From the NCBI GenBank assembly GCA_014904985.1, contig MU129115.1:35561-87441 (forward strand): DNA of 51,881 nucleotides, given 5' to 3'. The position numbers and the translations under genes are program-made. The notes under the pieces were generated by a model that worked only from the letters and a program-made list of their open reading frames with translations, was not told the DNA's origin and ran no database searches. Below are positions 1-11,839 of this stretch, one piece after another (the first letter of the stretch is position 1; every line of letters starts with the position of its first letter). Source of the DNA: Hydnum rufescens UP504. Its lineage: Eukaryota; Basidiomycota; Agaricomycetes; Cantharellales; Hydnaceae.

Positions 1-9
1 GTTGTAGTT

Positions 10-1602
10 CTAGACTTGAAGGGGGCATTGGCGGATGTCGAAGGGACTCCGGATGTCGAAGGGACTGTGGATGCTGAAGAGATCGTGGATGCCGACAAGA
101 TCGCAGATGCTGAAGGAACCGTAGACACTGAAGGAACTGTAGATGCTGAAGGAACCATAGACGCTGAAGGAATCATAGACATTGAAGGGATCGTAGACGT
201 CGAAGGAATTGTGAGTGTCGAAGGACGTGCAGGACGTCAAAGGAATTGCGGGCATCGAACAATTGCGGAGCATCGAAACGAATTGCGGACGTCGAACGAA
301 TTGCGGACGTCGAACTGAATTGCGGACTTTGAAGGAAGTGTAGATACCGAATGAATGGCGGGGGTGGAATGGCCCGCAAAGGTAGAGTGAACAGCAGATG
401 TGGGAGATGTTGGATGAACAGTAGATGCCGAAGACAGTGCTGATAAAAGGGGAATCTAGTAAGGCGTTGGATCCTGTGTCAGATTTTCTTTCACTCAAAA
501 CGGATTGGGTGCACCTACGGCAGTGTCGTGTCATTTCGTACGTTCGCTTAGCCATGTTCAAGACATCAACTAGCCACTTATCGATAAGTCCAGACTCATG
601 GTCTGTGGGACAGTGAGTAAAAGCGGATTGGAACATCTCGGGAATCACGGCTACCGCACCGCCAGAAGCCCAGAACACCGATCCATCCATCTGTTGAGCG
701 TTCGCAATCGATACCGAGCATGCGACTTGCCGAACACTCTCGAAATTGCCCGTAGAGAACATGGCAAGTGCCGCTTCAGCTTCGTATCGATCCCCAAAGG
801 CTTGCTTGGCGAAGTCTTTAAATGCCGGGCCAAATTTAAGGTCGTCTATGAGAAAATCGCCAAAATTGTCAATGCCGAAGACTTGTCGCCACTCTTCATA
901 AGACTGAGGAACGTAGCTCCCAAGGTAGTCGCCCTGTGATGCAATAGTGCCGACATCTGGGAGGTGCTGAACGAGAATACGAAGATGTTGAATGCGCAAT
1001 GCACGCCATTCAGTACTACGAGGATCCCCGCCATTGAAAATCTCATATTCAATGGGAGTATCGGTACCCATAGAGGCGTGTAGGGAACTGAAATCCATGA
1101 CACCTGCCATCATGAAGCTGTTCATATAATAATTAAGCGGGAGTTCCTTAGTGACGACTGAATACTGACCGATATAGTATCATTATTGGAGAGAAGTATG
1201 GGGTCAATTGGGATTTCACTGCCCGAGGATAGGCTATCCGCATTTCTGGGTGGCATGCCAAGTCTGGGTTGTCTGCCTTGGCCGCGGCCCCGCACTTGTC
1301 CTTGTCCATGTCTGCGACTATGAATATGAATTGACTGCACCCGAGCGGCAGTGGGTTTTCCCCTTTTGGAGCCCAGCCCTCGGCCCCTGGCTGCCTCGGA
1401 CTGAAGATATTCTTGACTTTCTTGGTATTTCTGAGTTCGTCGTATTTTACGCGTATGACCAGGCTAAAATAAAAAAAATATTAGTTCAATGAATGGAAGG
1501 GGTCTCAATGCATACGTCTGCAGACCCGGAGCCATCTTCACTCTTGGGTAAGTCTTGTTCACAGGCGGGATCAGATAATGAGGCACTCTGAGGAAAGTTC
1601 AT
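10..1602 (-). CDS. Unrecognised multi-exon hypothetical protein, repeat-tailed
   Basis: I do not recognise the family. The main exon is open from about 1125 down to a TAG at 10-12. Its first ~200 residues look like ordinary protein (for example EYEIFNGGDPRSTEW and SYEEWRQVFGIDNF). After that the frame runs into Ser/Cys-rich sequence and then the 18-bp minisatellite, so the C-terminus is doubtful. Upstream exons fit well. One runs 1463 to about 1170 and encodes a basic Arg/Gly-rich stretch (RHGQGQVRGRGQGRQPR, AT-hook-like). It is preceded by a 52-nt intron (1515-1464) with a GTATGC donor, CTAAT branch and TTTTAG acceptor. A short exon from 1602 or further upstream to 1516 encodes an acidic segment. 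The join between the 1463 exon and the main exon is unresolved: donors at 1169 or near 1220 are possible. No domain or catalytic motif was seen. Confidence 0.45.
34..345. repeat. 18-bp minisatellite
   Basis: Tandem 18-bp units are visible, of the form GATGTCGAAGGGACTGTG, with drift along the array. From about 240 onward the unit changes to one built on AATTGCGGACGTCGAAC, also 18 bp. Because 18 is a multiple of three, the array is open in several frames: a hexapeptide such as EGTVDA on plus and VYGSFS on minus. It forms the 3' part of the minus-strand gene that starts upstream. Confidence 0.9.
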
Positions 1603-2113
1603 CAGAATTGTGTAGGAATATATAGGTGAATATACTCATACCTCTCCTCTTATCCTTTTCTTGTCATTTAGTGATGTCTCTGAGGGTCCAGGATTATCTG
1701 ACATTTAGAACTAGTTGTGAAAGCTGATCAAGCCTCAGTAAATCCCGCAACAGTGCGCCCCAAGCTGAAAATATTCAATTATGCCTAGAGTAAATATAGT
1801 CCTATCCACTTCTCTAGTCTCCTGTATTCCTTCCATTGCTCTCTGAACCTTTCCCTCTAAGTTAATTATAGCAGCATGAAATAGTATAGCCTGCATAACA
1901 TATGCATATTATACTATTTAGAGGAATCATGAGTCTTAATCTTGTAGTGATGTTATAATGTGGTAAAGGGGCAGAAATACTATGAGAAATACTATCACAA
2001 GGATTACTAGAAGGTCTTGGTACATGGGGGGTGCAGAAATTAGGGGTTAGCGGCCTTGAGGAAGGGGGTGGAGGACCCGGCCAAATTTGATTCTGTGGCC
2101 AGGCGGACCCACC
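1603..2113. other. Non-coding, nothing recognised
   Basis: AT-rich intergenic sequence. Only short shadow frames are present. No repeat, RNA gene or promoter motif stood out. Confidence 0.5.
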
Positions 2114-2236
2114 CCTATCTGAGGATCCCACAGCCTGATTCCGGGGTCCCATGACCTAATCCAAGTGTCCCAAGGCCTAACTCGGGCGTCCCCAGGCCAA
2201 CTTTGGGTGTCCCCAGACCAAGAACCCCAGAGCTTC
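2114..2236. repeat. 21-bp GC-rich tandem repeat
   Basis: About four to five degenerate units of 21-22 bp of the form GTCCCAAGGCCTAACTCGGGC, each starting GTCCC or GATCCC. The array runs directly into the next, longer repeat. Confidence 0.75.
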
Positions 2237-2239
2237 TCG

Positions 2240-2625
2240 GGGGCAGTAGCCCCCGAACCCCAGGTTTTCTGGAGGGGACCCAGGGCTGAAAAATCAGCCC
2301 TGGGGAGCCCTATTTTTCAAGCAAATAAATAGGTGAGTATTCCAAGTGTACCATTATAAGTTGTACCTCCGTAGGTAGGATGTGCCTATAGGGTATTACA
2401 TAGCTAACTAGGTACTTAACGGTGTTTGCCTAAGGTGCCCCGAACCCCCACCTTTTTCCATGTGGACCCAGGGCTAAAAATGTGGCCTAGCAAGCCCTAT
2501 TTTTCAAGCAAGGAAGGACAGTGATCCAAGGTAAACTCATATAGATTAGACCTAGTTAGCTAAGATATGCCTATAGGGAATATCCTAGCTAACTACGTGC
2601 CTCGGGTTGATTGCCTGAGGTGATG
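2240..2625. repeat. Two tandem copies of a ~185-bp repeat
   Basis: Copies run about 2245-2432 and 2433-2625. Both share GCCCCCGAACCCC/GCCCCGAACCCCC, GACCCAGGGCT, AGCCCTATTTTTCAAGCAA, TGCCTATAGGG and TAGCTAACTA in the same order. Divergence is moderate with small indels. Copy one contains a perfect GGGCTGA...TCAGCCC stem. Confidence 0.75.
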
Positions 2626-3320
2626 CCAGGAATAAAGGGAGAATTACAAATGTATTACATAAAATGATTTCCTCAAGCAATGAATCTTCACACCACTGTA
2701 TTCTAAATTCCCCTTGCTCGCGCTCGTGTCGCTGAGCATCCTTTTCTTCACCCGCCCACCTCCCTTTTATTGTCATTAAAACAAATGCGCCAAGAACGGG
2801 GTTGCATAGCCATGCTCCTTAGATTCTCTCGCGCTCCAAGTTCTGAAGAAGGTCTATCACTTCTGAGTTTATCAATCTTCAGTGAACGAAGAGCTAAACA
2901 TTAGTGCTCAATGTTCTGATGCTTACGTAACTCAGACCCTCTTCGGCATTCTCCGCCCACACTGGATCTCGAGCGAGATCAAGGATTAAATGGCAAGGCA
3001 AGCTAAGCTAAGCTAGCTTAGCGTGTTCAATCCTTGATCTTATTCCACCAGAAGATCTTATCTAGCGTTGACTCAGGCTCCCAGTCGACTTAAGTCTGAG
3101 TCAAGCGGAGTCAAGCCAAGTCGATTGATTACAAATCATTGACTTGACTTGGCTTCACTCGAAGTCAGCTCAAGCCAGGACAATCTAAAAACAAAGGCCT
3201 CATCGCTGTCAATCGGATTGTCCAGCCTACAAATGAAGTCGCACATGATTAATATTTCGAAGCGATGCATATCACTCATAGATCACTGTAGACCATTTCG
3301 AGCACACACTCAGTGGCTTT
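2626..3320. other. Non-coding with an 11-bp inverted repeat
   Basis: No convincing gene. GATCAAGGATT at 2977-2987 pairs with AATCCTTGATC at 3029-3039 around an AAGCTAAGCTAAGCT core. Repeated AGTCAAG/GACTTGACTTGG blocks at 3095-3160 form a second weak inverted pattern. Confidence 0.5.
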
Positions 3321-4700
3321 TTGGTTCTGAGGTTGCACGACAAAGATAGCAAACCCATGCCACCAGCTGATATTGATGCCCTCACTGAAGAAGAGATCAA
3401 CGATTTACGAGACGATTCAAAGCTCGTAGACTACCTCCAACTCTCAATTCCAAACCTTCAACGTGGTCCTCACACCAAGCTTTACTCTGATGATGATTTG
3501 GCACGCACTCTCCAGAGAGCAACCACAGTTCCAGCTGGCGCTTTCAGAATCAGCACCCTCCCTCTTCGAATCTTGCTGTTTCTTTTCTTAGTTTGATCAT
3601 ACGCCTTAGGCCTGTGGGGTCCCTGGCATGTGGGCGTCATCGAAATCCTCAGTATCAGGCAAGCTCGCAGTTGGGGGTGCTGCACCCTCAACGATCTCCA
3701 GAGGTTCCCTGGTCTAAACCTGCATGCCACATCTGGGGAATGGAACTCTGATCGTTCTATCGCTGAGACGGCTCAGAAACTGTATCGAAGCATTGAAAAC
3801 CTCGCGTTGTATGTAGGCTTGGCTGCCGAGGAAGCGAGGAGTGTCATCCCAGGTTCCAGCCTATGCCCTCCTTGTCAGTACGCATTGCACAGTTGCCTCC
3901 ACAAAATGAAATATATATATTGTCCCTCTTAGACACGACGGCCCGGGGCCATTGTTGCTGGTGCCATCACACTGGTGCGATATGGTCCTTATGTTACTTA
4001 CAATTTCACACCCTCCAACCTCACGACGTGAGAGAGGTCAACTGGGGCCACGTCCTCGCACGAGCCTCCAAATCATAACGATGCCGTGTCTGTTTACAGA
4101 CACATTCCCCTCATTATTCCTACTTCTTTGCAGCCATGCTCCATAGACAACATTCTAGAGAAAAATGGGTACGCAGCTCAATATTCGCTTGATTCTCCTG
4201 CAATCCAGCCCGTTACGAGGCTGTTCATGGATCCGAATGTTATACGTGCGGCTCTTTGAGATGACAAGACTTCTTCGTACCCACAGACGACATCATACAC
4301 GATGATAACGTGCAGGACAACGTGCAGGACACGGAACATTCCCCCCATCACCCTAGCAATGTCGCGTCCAACCACCATGATACCCCCGTCCATCATTATA
4401 ATCACAATTCCGACCATATCCATCACCATAAATATCCTGTTGTCGATGGGGAGTACCATCCATTCTTCCAATGATGACAAGCGCAGAATCGATTGCACAT
4501 CGACCCACAGGCTCGCCTCCTCGAAGAGATTACCCTTCTTCTACTTTAGTGCCTAGCAACGACCAATCTATGGTTCCCCCCGAGGGATGGGTCGACCCGC
4601 CCCGGTCGACCCCACCATCAGCTCCTTCCTTTCAATTGACGTCCGTCGCATCGACTGAACCATTGCCTCACGGCCCACCCTGAATTGTTTCTCAATTGCA
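3321..4700 (+). pseudogene. Coding remnants, family not recognised
   Basis: Several disconnected plus-strand frames look protein-like but do not join into one gene. They include one at 3321-3593 with an acidic helix-like stretch (DIDALTEEEINDLRDDSKLV), one around 3750-3860, one around 4000-4270 (SLDSPAIQPVTRLFMDPN), and a His-rich stretch around 4290-4470. Stops and frame changes interrupt each. I cannot say whether they are remnants of one gene or several, or whether they are the decayed N-terminus of the IF2-like gene that follows. Confidence 0.25.
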
Positions 4701-4804
4701 CGTCACCCCACCCATCCCAACACAATCTCCCGCGCTGGGGTCAATATGTGGGCAAAATCCAACCCTTCGCCAGTTCTCTGGCTGGGACACTAATCCATTA
4801 GTCT

Positions 4805-6603
4805 CTGAAGATGACACTTCTCGATACCCTTTGATCGGCATTTGTTGCCAGTGGCAAAGCCCGAGGCATCATGCAGCACATAGCCGCTTTCAGTGTCCAT
4901 GTAGCATCTCTTTCGACATCACCCCCCTTACCTCCAGCTCTAGCGGACGAGGTCCCTCGAACAATCACGTTGCTCAACACGCCAGAACACGCAGCGTTCA
5001 CTGCAATGCGTGCACGAGGTGCAGGCGTGATAGATATACCTGTTCTGGTCGTCGCTGCGGATGATGGGGTATTGCCACAAACAAGGGAAGGCATTGCCCT
5101 ATCGAAAAAGGATTCTATGAATGAAGATGGCTACGGTATTGGCATGGTTGTGGCGATTAACAAAGTCAGGGGCTAACATCGCACGTCTCTTTCCTCTGCC
5201 ACCGGCACTCGATATGTAACTCATATCAACTTCAGACTGCAGTAAAGCATGCTCTCCTCGCAGAGCGTGTGCACCTTGAAGAATTTGGTGATGTGCCATG
5301 TGTTGAAGTGTCTGGTTTGACAGGGCTGGGCTTGGACAAACTAGTCTAGACACTATGGACTTTAGCGGAAGTGAAAGAGCTCCGAGCTCGAAGGACAGGT
5401 CGTGCGGAAGGGCGCATGCTGGAGAGTCGTGTGGACAAGGGACGCGGGTGCGACGTTGGACTTATTTCCACCATTTCCCGAGTTCTTTTCTTGCTTTCTA
5501 GTCCCATTACTATGGTCTTACTTACACAAGGCTGTCTGGAAGCAGGGGCATATCTGATTATGGGGATGACTTGGGCTCGAGTACGGTAGATGACCGACTC
5601 TGGCGGCCAGTCCGATCTGCAACCCCTGCTTTCCCACCCACGATCTCGGGATGGAAAGAATGGGCTCAGGCTGGCGATGAAGTCCTTGAGGGGAGCGAAG
5701 ACGTGGTCAAGAATGCTATCCATAACCGTAACCGGAATCTTGCTGTCCACCCATTGCAGGAGGATGTGGTGCTGATCAACGAGAAATGTATGGAGGCGAA
5801 AGATATGGCGCAAGAAGCTGCGAACGTCAGGCTCAAGGATGCCTTCATCTAAAGCCTCTCCAGTGGCAAGCAACGCTGCGGATCCATCTCTGCCTGGTCC
5901 CGCGGAGGACCATGTCAAGGAACTTCACCTTATTATCGAGGGAGATGTGAGTGGTTCTGTATAGGCTGTCGTTGGTGCTGTGGGGAGTATAGGGAACCAT
6001 ATCGTGAAGGTTAGGATCATCCAGGCTGCTGCGGGGGAGCTATTCATGGTGTCTTTTTGCTACACTGCCACTCCATTACACCTAAATCTCTTCCAGCTAT
6101 GATCATCGGTTTTTCCGTGAGCACTTCACATAAAGTGAAGACTACGCCCAGCGTTTTCATCCACACTGATACTGGATAATGGACGAAGTCCGATCTTGCG
6201 TGCAAGCACTCCCCCTGTGATCATCGAGGATCACGCCCCCGGGGAAGCGGTTGTGCAACAGATATCCCAAGTCCATGGCAAGCACAAGGTAACCACCCGA
6301 GTGGCCGGTTGCCGGGTGATGAACAGTGTTATCCGGCGGCATAAACCTGTGAAAGCCCAGCGTAATGATTTAGAGGTGTACAATGGTGCATCATCAGTCT
6401 CTTCTTTTTGTACGAATGAACTTCCCGTTGGCTAACATTCTCCGATCGTGACAGGCACGTTGGACCCCCTCAAGCATGTTAAAGGATATTTTGGAGGCAC
6501 CTAAGGGTAGTGAATGTGTGTGTCTTTTATGAAGTTTGCAGGTGTCCAGGAGCGTGATCGGATCCAGACGATTTAAGTGATCGAGAAGCCTGGTCAGCTG
6601 TAA
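4805..6603 (+). pseudogene. Decayed mitochondrial translation initiation factor IF-2 (mtIF2)
   Basis: In order and on one strand, the fragments match the bacterial/mitochondrial IF-2 GTPase, which brings initiator tRNA to the small ribosomal subunit. The G1 tail (TLLDTL) and switch region ([11 protein letters not shown]) are at 4811-4905. The G3 region with [20 protein letters not shown] and [14 protein letters not shown] follows at 4985-5095, and the G4 motif AINKV at 5155-5170. Next come FGDVPCVEVSGLTGLGLDKL and LAEVKELRARRTGRAEGRML at 5282-5435, domain II pieces (TQGCLEAGAYL, WARVR), and the domain IV/C-terminal pieces VTTRVAGCRVMNSVIRR and LDPLKHVK, ending near 6603. The classical GHVDHGKT P-loop is missing. 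In-frame stops occur (for example near 4833, 5344 and 5587). Gaps between fragments still end in acceptor-like CTTCAG, CTTCCAG and GTGACAG, so this is an unprocessed gene relic rather than a retrocopy. Confidence 0.8.
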
Positions 6604-6762
6604 TGGGCTAAAACCTGCAGGCTCATGAAACCCATGTACAAACAATGAGGCAAAGCTCTTCAGGATTGAACGGTTCAACCATACCAACAGACCCAGTATA
6701 ATTATTTTCCCCTTCTGCAAATATTCTTGAATATTAGCACTCTAGTTGCTGCCATTCTCATC

Positions 6763-9700
6763 TCAGTCACTGTCATCCTCACCACTCTCCTCTCCACCAT
6801 CCCCCTCCCCACTGCTCTCCTCCCCATCACTCCCCACCCATTCCATCTCATCACTACTCTCATCTTCATCATCGGTAAACTCCAACTTCTCACTATGGTC
6901 CCTCCTAGACAAACTCTTCTGTACTGGGGTGGCCAACTTGAGCTCTCCAGCCAGTCCACCCATGATGCTTTTACCCTTGGCAGTATCATTGAATCCTGGA
7001 GGCTGGAGGCCTGGTTCAATGCAGATATGCCAGCCCTGCATGGTGGCATTTCGGTATTCATGCAGTTTCCGGTGACCTATGAAAGTCACATCATCAAGGG
7101 TGTTGCCATAATGGCGGTCACCTATCTCATGACTGTGGCCAGCAAGGCCATGGAGAACCCGATAATCCTGGTCTGAGTGGTTGGTATCCATTTCCTCAAG
7201 CCTGATTAGGAAAGCACTCGCAGCCTGGCGATAATCCTTGACACCAACCAAGAATCCTAGCTTCCTTGTGTAGAAGGACCAAACTTTACTCCCATACTTG
7301 GATATCTCTGTGTCAGACATCAGGGATGGATGGATTGGAGGGGTCAGAGGATTACTGAGAGACTGTGGGGGGATAAAGAGCTCTGAAGAATTCAGATTTG
7401 CTCCTTCCTGATCACCCAAAGCACGCATAAGCAGTCTATCAGGAAATCAGTCATTAGCAGTGAAAACAGGCAATAAGAAAAATCCATTACATACATAGCA
7501 GTGGGGTGAAGAAATGTGAGAAAGATGATGACTAAATCACTTAGTGCTTTTGTCATGAATCTTGGGTGTAAGACACATTCTTGGCATGAGATGCAGATTT
7601 CGAGTCGCGCCATACCCACATGAGCATGCCATTGGAAAGGAACACATGTCGGTAATGGTCCTTTGTCTCTCTAATTGCAATGCGCATAAACTGTGGCATA
7701 CGGTTGGGTGGTCCACCACCAAGTTGCATGGCCATCATCATCCAGAATGTGGCATCATCAAAGCCATCCCTCCAGGCCTGGCAGCAGGAATGGTCAAGGC
7801 CAGGGGGATTCAGCAGTATGCCAGATTGGTTTGAGCATAGGCCCCCAGGGTGTCCTGAGACCAGTATATCCCATAGTGCCTGTGAGTACTGCTTATCCAG
7901 GCATGAATCTGGGTGGGACAAGAAGGAGTAACCAATGGTCTCATTGTTAGGTGAGTCACGAAGTTTCATCCCCAACACTGCTAGACGTTCTTCTTGGAGG
8001 ACCAAAGGGCCAAGCATGCACTTGTCAATTGCAGCAGAGAGATTGGAGAGGGAGAGCATGTATGCCTGCTGATCAAGCACATTGATATGCTGGGGTAATG
8101 GTGTCCTTGGTATGGGTGAGAAAATGCACTCCCATACTCCCATCACTGAACAGGTCCAATTCTGGCATGATTCTCCTGCCCTTGGTTTGACTCCACAAGG
8201 TACTGAATGTCTGTCGCAAGGTGCCAAATGGGGTCCTGGAGTTTCTGCCAAGGAAATGGAGCCACTGACTCTCTGGAGTGTTGACATTGCTGGTTGGGGA
8301 TGAGGGAGTCTCTGCAGCTTGCCCATCAAGCTCCCTTTCTTCAGTCTCCAGGGCATCAAGATCAAGCAGATCCCCCAAAGTGGTTGGAACCCTTTCCCCC
8401 TTTTCTTTGTAGAGGCGCATTATCTCCAAGAATATGGAGACACGGAAAGGGTAGACGATAGAATTTATAAGCCCAGGGATGAGTGTGAGATCCCTCCAGG
8501 TCTTCCCATTTTTGGCCAAGTGATGTGTATACAACAAAATGGTGTAATGGATCCTGGGACCAGTTGTCTGGCTGGATTCATGCTGGAGGACTTGGAGTAG
8601 GACATTGTGCAGAAGTGGTCCAAGTGATTGAGGTTCCAGAGGTCCAATCTGCACTTCTTTCCTCTGGTCAATAGCAACTTGCAATGCAGAAAGAGCAGCC
8701 TTCAGATTCTTCCGAGGAAAGAGATGTTCCAGCTTTCGAGTGAGCAGATTGCTGTTTGCACGGAGAAGGTATGCAATGAGGCGTGATGCTGCTGCTGCAT
8801 ACCGGTGTATGGTTTTTGAAGACACAACATTAAGCTTTCGCTGAGAATGCCCATTGTATTTCATGTCACTGGAGCCATTCAAATTAATCAACATGGCCCA
8901 TAGTTAGCCATAGTTAGTAACTAGTTGAAGTGCCAGAGGCTGATTTTCACTTACATTTCACCATGCCACAGCTGCTTTCTCAATAAGATATCCCCTCCAG
9001 AGACATCCCTAGTACCATCTGAAAGATACTTGAGCATTGCCTCCCGAAGGCCAGGAAACTCTGGTGTCTCTCCATCTGGGAGTCTGAGTGGGACCAGTGC
9101 AACAAGTTTCTGGGCTCTCTCCACTCCCCCACTTTCCTTCTCAAGCTTCTGAAGTAATGCATGGAAACCCCTTTCCAAGGCCCATCTCTCTGGCACATAG
9201 GCATTGTTGAGTGGGATGGGGGAAGGGATTGGGGAAGGGATTGGACCAGGGATGAGGCCAGCAGTGGAGTGGGTTGGATCACAGATAGATGCTCCAGCCC
9301 AGTTGGTGGTGTGACTTCAAAGTAACCCTCCCCAGTAGTAAGGAATTTATTAAGTCGTCTCTGCACCCAGAGCACACTGCCTGACTCGGATACCTCCCCA
9401 CAGGCTTTGCCACCCTTGGCAACTGGACAGTGATGTTTCCGAAAAGCTGAGTCATCAGCTTGTTTGGCAGTCAAGAACCCACAATCCAAACACACCAGGC
9501 CTCTCTGATAGATAATGCCTGGGATTGGAAGACGGCCTTGCTTCTCTTTAAAGAATGGTGATCTGATCATGTCCTTATAAGGCTGGAGGATATGGGTGTG
9601 AAGGGTGTGGATCAATTGCATTCGAGGAGGGAGTTGTGGCCTGCCAACACATGAGCGGGTGGTATTGCGCACATGGGTGGAGATAGATTTCAAGGGCTCC

Positions 9701-10250
9701 TTCAGTTGAGTATCAAGGAGTAAGCCTGTGTGACAATGGGTGCAGATGACTAGGCCTTCCAAGGCCAGAAATACAAGCCCTAGATCTGCAAGAGCTCTTC
9801 TGTGATTGTCATAAGCTAGGTTAGGGTAAAGTGTAGGTTAGATTAAACACCAAACTTCAACACAGGGACTCACACATATCCCAGGCAACAGAGTTATAAA
9901 AAAATTGTCACCAAAAGGAGCAATGGATCTTTGTGAAATCAATGGCCCATCAATGGTCCTTTCAGGGTTATCCAGGCAGGGTCGTTTAGAGGCCATGATA
10001 TGGTGGGACACATCAGTGTCAGATTTCTGAGAGGTACTCAGAGCTAGCTCATGAACCATGGATGCTAACAACTTACCTTTCTTTTTGACAGCTTATTCTC
10101 CTGGTCTGCCAAGGATTCCCCTGTCGCCCGGGTGGCTCGGCGCACGGGTAAAACAACTTCCACTTGGGAGAATTGTCGGGGAGGTGGCGGACTTGATGTC
10201 ACAGTTTGACCCAAGGATAAGGTGTTCTTTATGTTTTGGAAACCCATCAC
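6763..10250 (-). pseudogene. Large OrsD-like (DUF3505-type) zinc-motif protein, frameshifted
   Basis: Five exons can be traced on minus. Exon 1 is about 10250-10077. Introns follow at 10076-10027, 9875-9786, 8954-8869 and 7494-7436, and the last exon ends at a stop at 6763. All have GT...AG ends and compatible phases. Exon 3 carries C-x2-C (ICTHC) with a downstream His, then GLVCLDCGF followed by a KHHC cluster. This spacing resembles the OrsD/DUF3505 domain found in many expanded Agaricomycete proteins; the assignment is from memory of the family pattern. Exon 4 encodes a long helical region, and the C-terminus is strongly acidic (runs of D/E/S from 6763 to about 6900). Three single-base frameshifts break it, near 9270, 8095 and 7565, each beside a run of C. 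That pattern fits either decay or homopolymer sequencing error. Function is unknown; such genes are often found in repeat-rich regions. Confidence 0.65.
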
Positions 10251-10538
10251 ACTTCACGATGTTGGATGTGTGGCTCTGAAGCCGGCAAGTTCCGGAAACT
10301 GCCCTTATCCTTCCGTCTTCCATGAGGGTTGTAATCAGGGGGGTCCCCCGCCCAACCACTAGTCGCGATAACGCGCTTGGTTGGGCTCCTCCTGGTGCAC
10401 TCTCCATCTGCCCGTGACACCTGTTCCTACATACCGGTCTCCAGTGTATTTCTTGTCGGCGGACCAGTGATCACGTGACATCAACGGGCGCCTCAGCAGT
10501 TAAAAAGTTGCCTCATTATCAGCCTATTAAGGAAGCCA

Positions 10539-10946
10539 CTAGGCAGCCCATGGTAAAGAATAAAGACTGAAATTGTAGCCCTGATGACTGGGCAAAAGGC
10601 TATCTTGGTACAGCGGGCACAGATATCTGCTATGCTTCGGGTAAACTTTACACATGCCATTGAGGAATTCATGCTCCACGTTAAACTCATTCAGCTGGAT
10701 TTCGAGGAGCTCGTAAGACTCGACAAGTTTCTGAGACTTGAAAGCATGCCGGCACCAGAGATCGATCCGCCAGGGTTTGGTGTATTTCAGTAGATGAGAA
10801 TTTGAAGCTTTGCTGAAGGTGGGACAATGGTTGTTGAGCTGCGGGTGAGGGCGTTCAAGTTCATTTTGAGGTCGCGGAAGAGAGCAACAATGCGTTGGAT
10901 GAGTGGCGGTCTTGCACGGCGAGGTTTTATACCCTCCTGTTTTTCA
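10539..10946 (-). CDS. Open frame without clear start, unrecognised
   Basis: One minus frame stays open for about 135 codons down to a TAG at 10541-10539, with protein-like content (WRIDLWCRHAFKSQKLVES, YELLEIQLNEFNVEHEFLNG, YPKHSRYLCPLYQD). No ATG opens it; a stop precedes it just upstream. It may be a terminal exon or a 5'-truncated gene. A second minus frame (10978-10787, basic MVKAKKGDEKQE start) overlaps and could be an upstream exon. No family was recognised. It lies directly upstream of the OrsD-like gene on the same strand. Confidence 0.35.
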
Positions 10947-11509
10947 TCACCTTTCTTAGCTTTCACCATGCGAATCAAAGAAAGCTATATCTGATACAAA
11001 TCATGACTCGGTAAGTACCGGTGTTGAGCATAAGCTCAGTGCCAGCACTGAGAGTGAGCTAGCGTCAACACCTCTAGTCCCAAGTTTTTGTTCGATTGTC
11101 TAGCTCATCCTATTGCAATTGTTCCGACGTTAGTGGTGCGCTTTAACCACGTGCCCTGCTCAATTGTCAGTCTACTTGGCATCCTGCAAGCACGCTGTGA
11201 TGAAACTTGGGACGTAGGCCGAAAGCAGTGGACTGGAGATTCGGGCTCCAAGGCAACTGTGTAGCACCGACCCGAGCGTCGTTGTGACAGCACTTTGACG
11301 CCCTACTCCCCATTCTCTGGCTTTTCTATGAACACACATTTTGACTCGTTCGTGGTTTGTTCACTGCTCTAATTGTCCTAGTCGAAGGCACTCACCTCGT
11401 ACATGTTCAGGTCGAAATATCAAAAGAATCACGAACGCACAAACGCAGAGAAGGAACTTCGTGCACTTTCCCGCGCCCCCCTGCTCTCGTTCCCTCATCC
11501 GGATCCACA

Positions 11510-11839
11510 ATGCTGCACAACCCATTCCCCGTCGCCACGTATCTTAATTGCGACTACTATTCTGGGGGAGCAGGAGCCCTCGTCCCTAATGGAAGTCTCA
11601 TGCCCTCGGGATACCGGCAGTATTCCCCCTACTATCCTACTGCTGCCCTTGGAAATTATATGGCCTCAGCGTATCAGCAGTATCAGCATCCTTATTCATA
11701 CATAGGCCAACATCCGTACTCGTATGGATACGGCTACGGCGGACCGTACGCGGGCATAAATGGAGGAGTGGGGGTGCAGCCATACTACCCGCCCCAAACT
11801 ATGATGCCCTACTTCATGGGATATCAACGAGGATACTGA
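11510..11839 (+). CDS. Small Tyr/Gly/Pro-rich protein (109 aa)
   Basis: The ATG in the context CCACAATGC opens a 109-residue frame ending QRGY-stop. Composition is strongly biased: YGYGYGGPYAG, SAYQQYQHPYSY and PYYPPQTMMPYF, with no Cys-rich or enzymatic motif. Such low-complexity Y/G/Q/P proteins are common in fungi and tend to be disordered. No signal peptide is evident. The frame is open further upstream (from 11357), but that extension is basic and less protein-like, so I chose the internal ATG. No assigned function. Confidence 0.5.
   Translation: MLHNPFPVATYLNCDYYSGGAGALVPNGSLMPSGYRQYSPYYPTAALGNYMASAYQQYQHPYSYIGQHPYSYGYGYGGPYAGINGGVGVQPYYPPQTMMPYFMGYQRGY

Noticed and set aside
4290..4560. 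KDZ/Plavaka-type transposase fragment
   Set aside because: A vague likeness around the His-rich stretch only; no DDE-type motif could be found.
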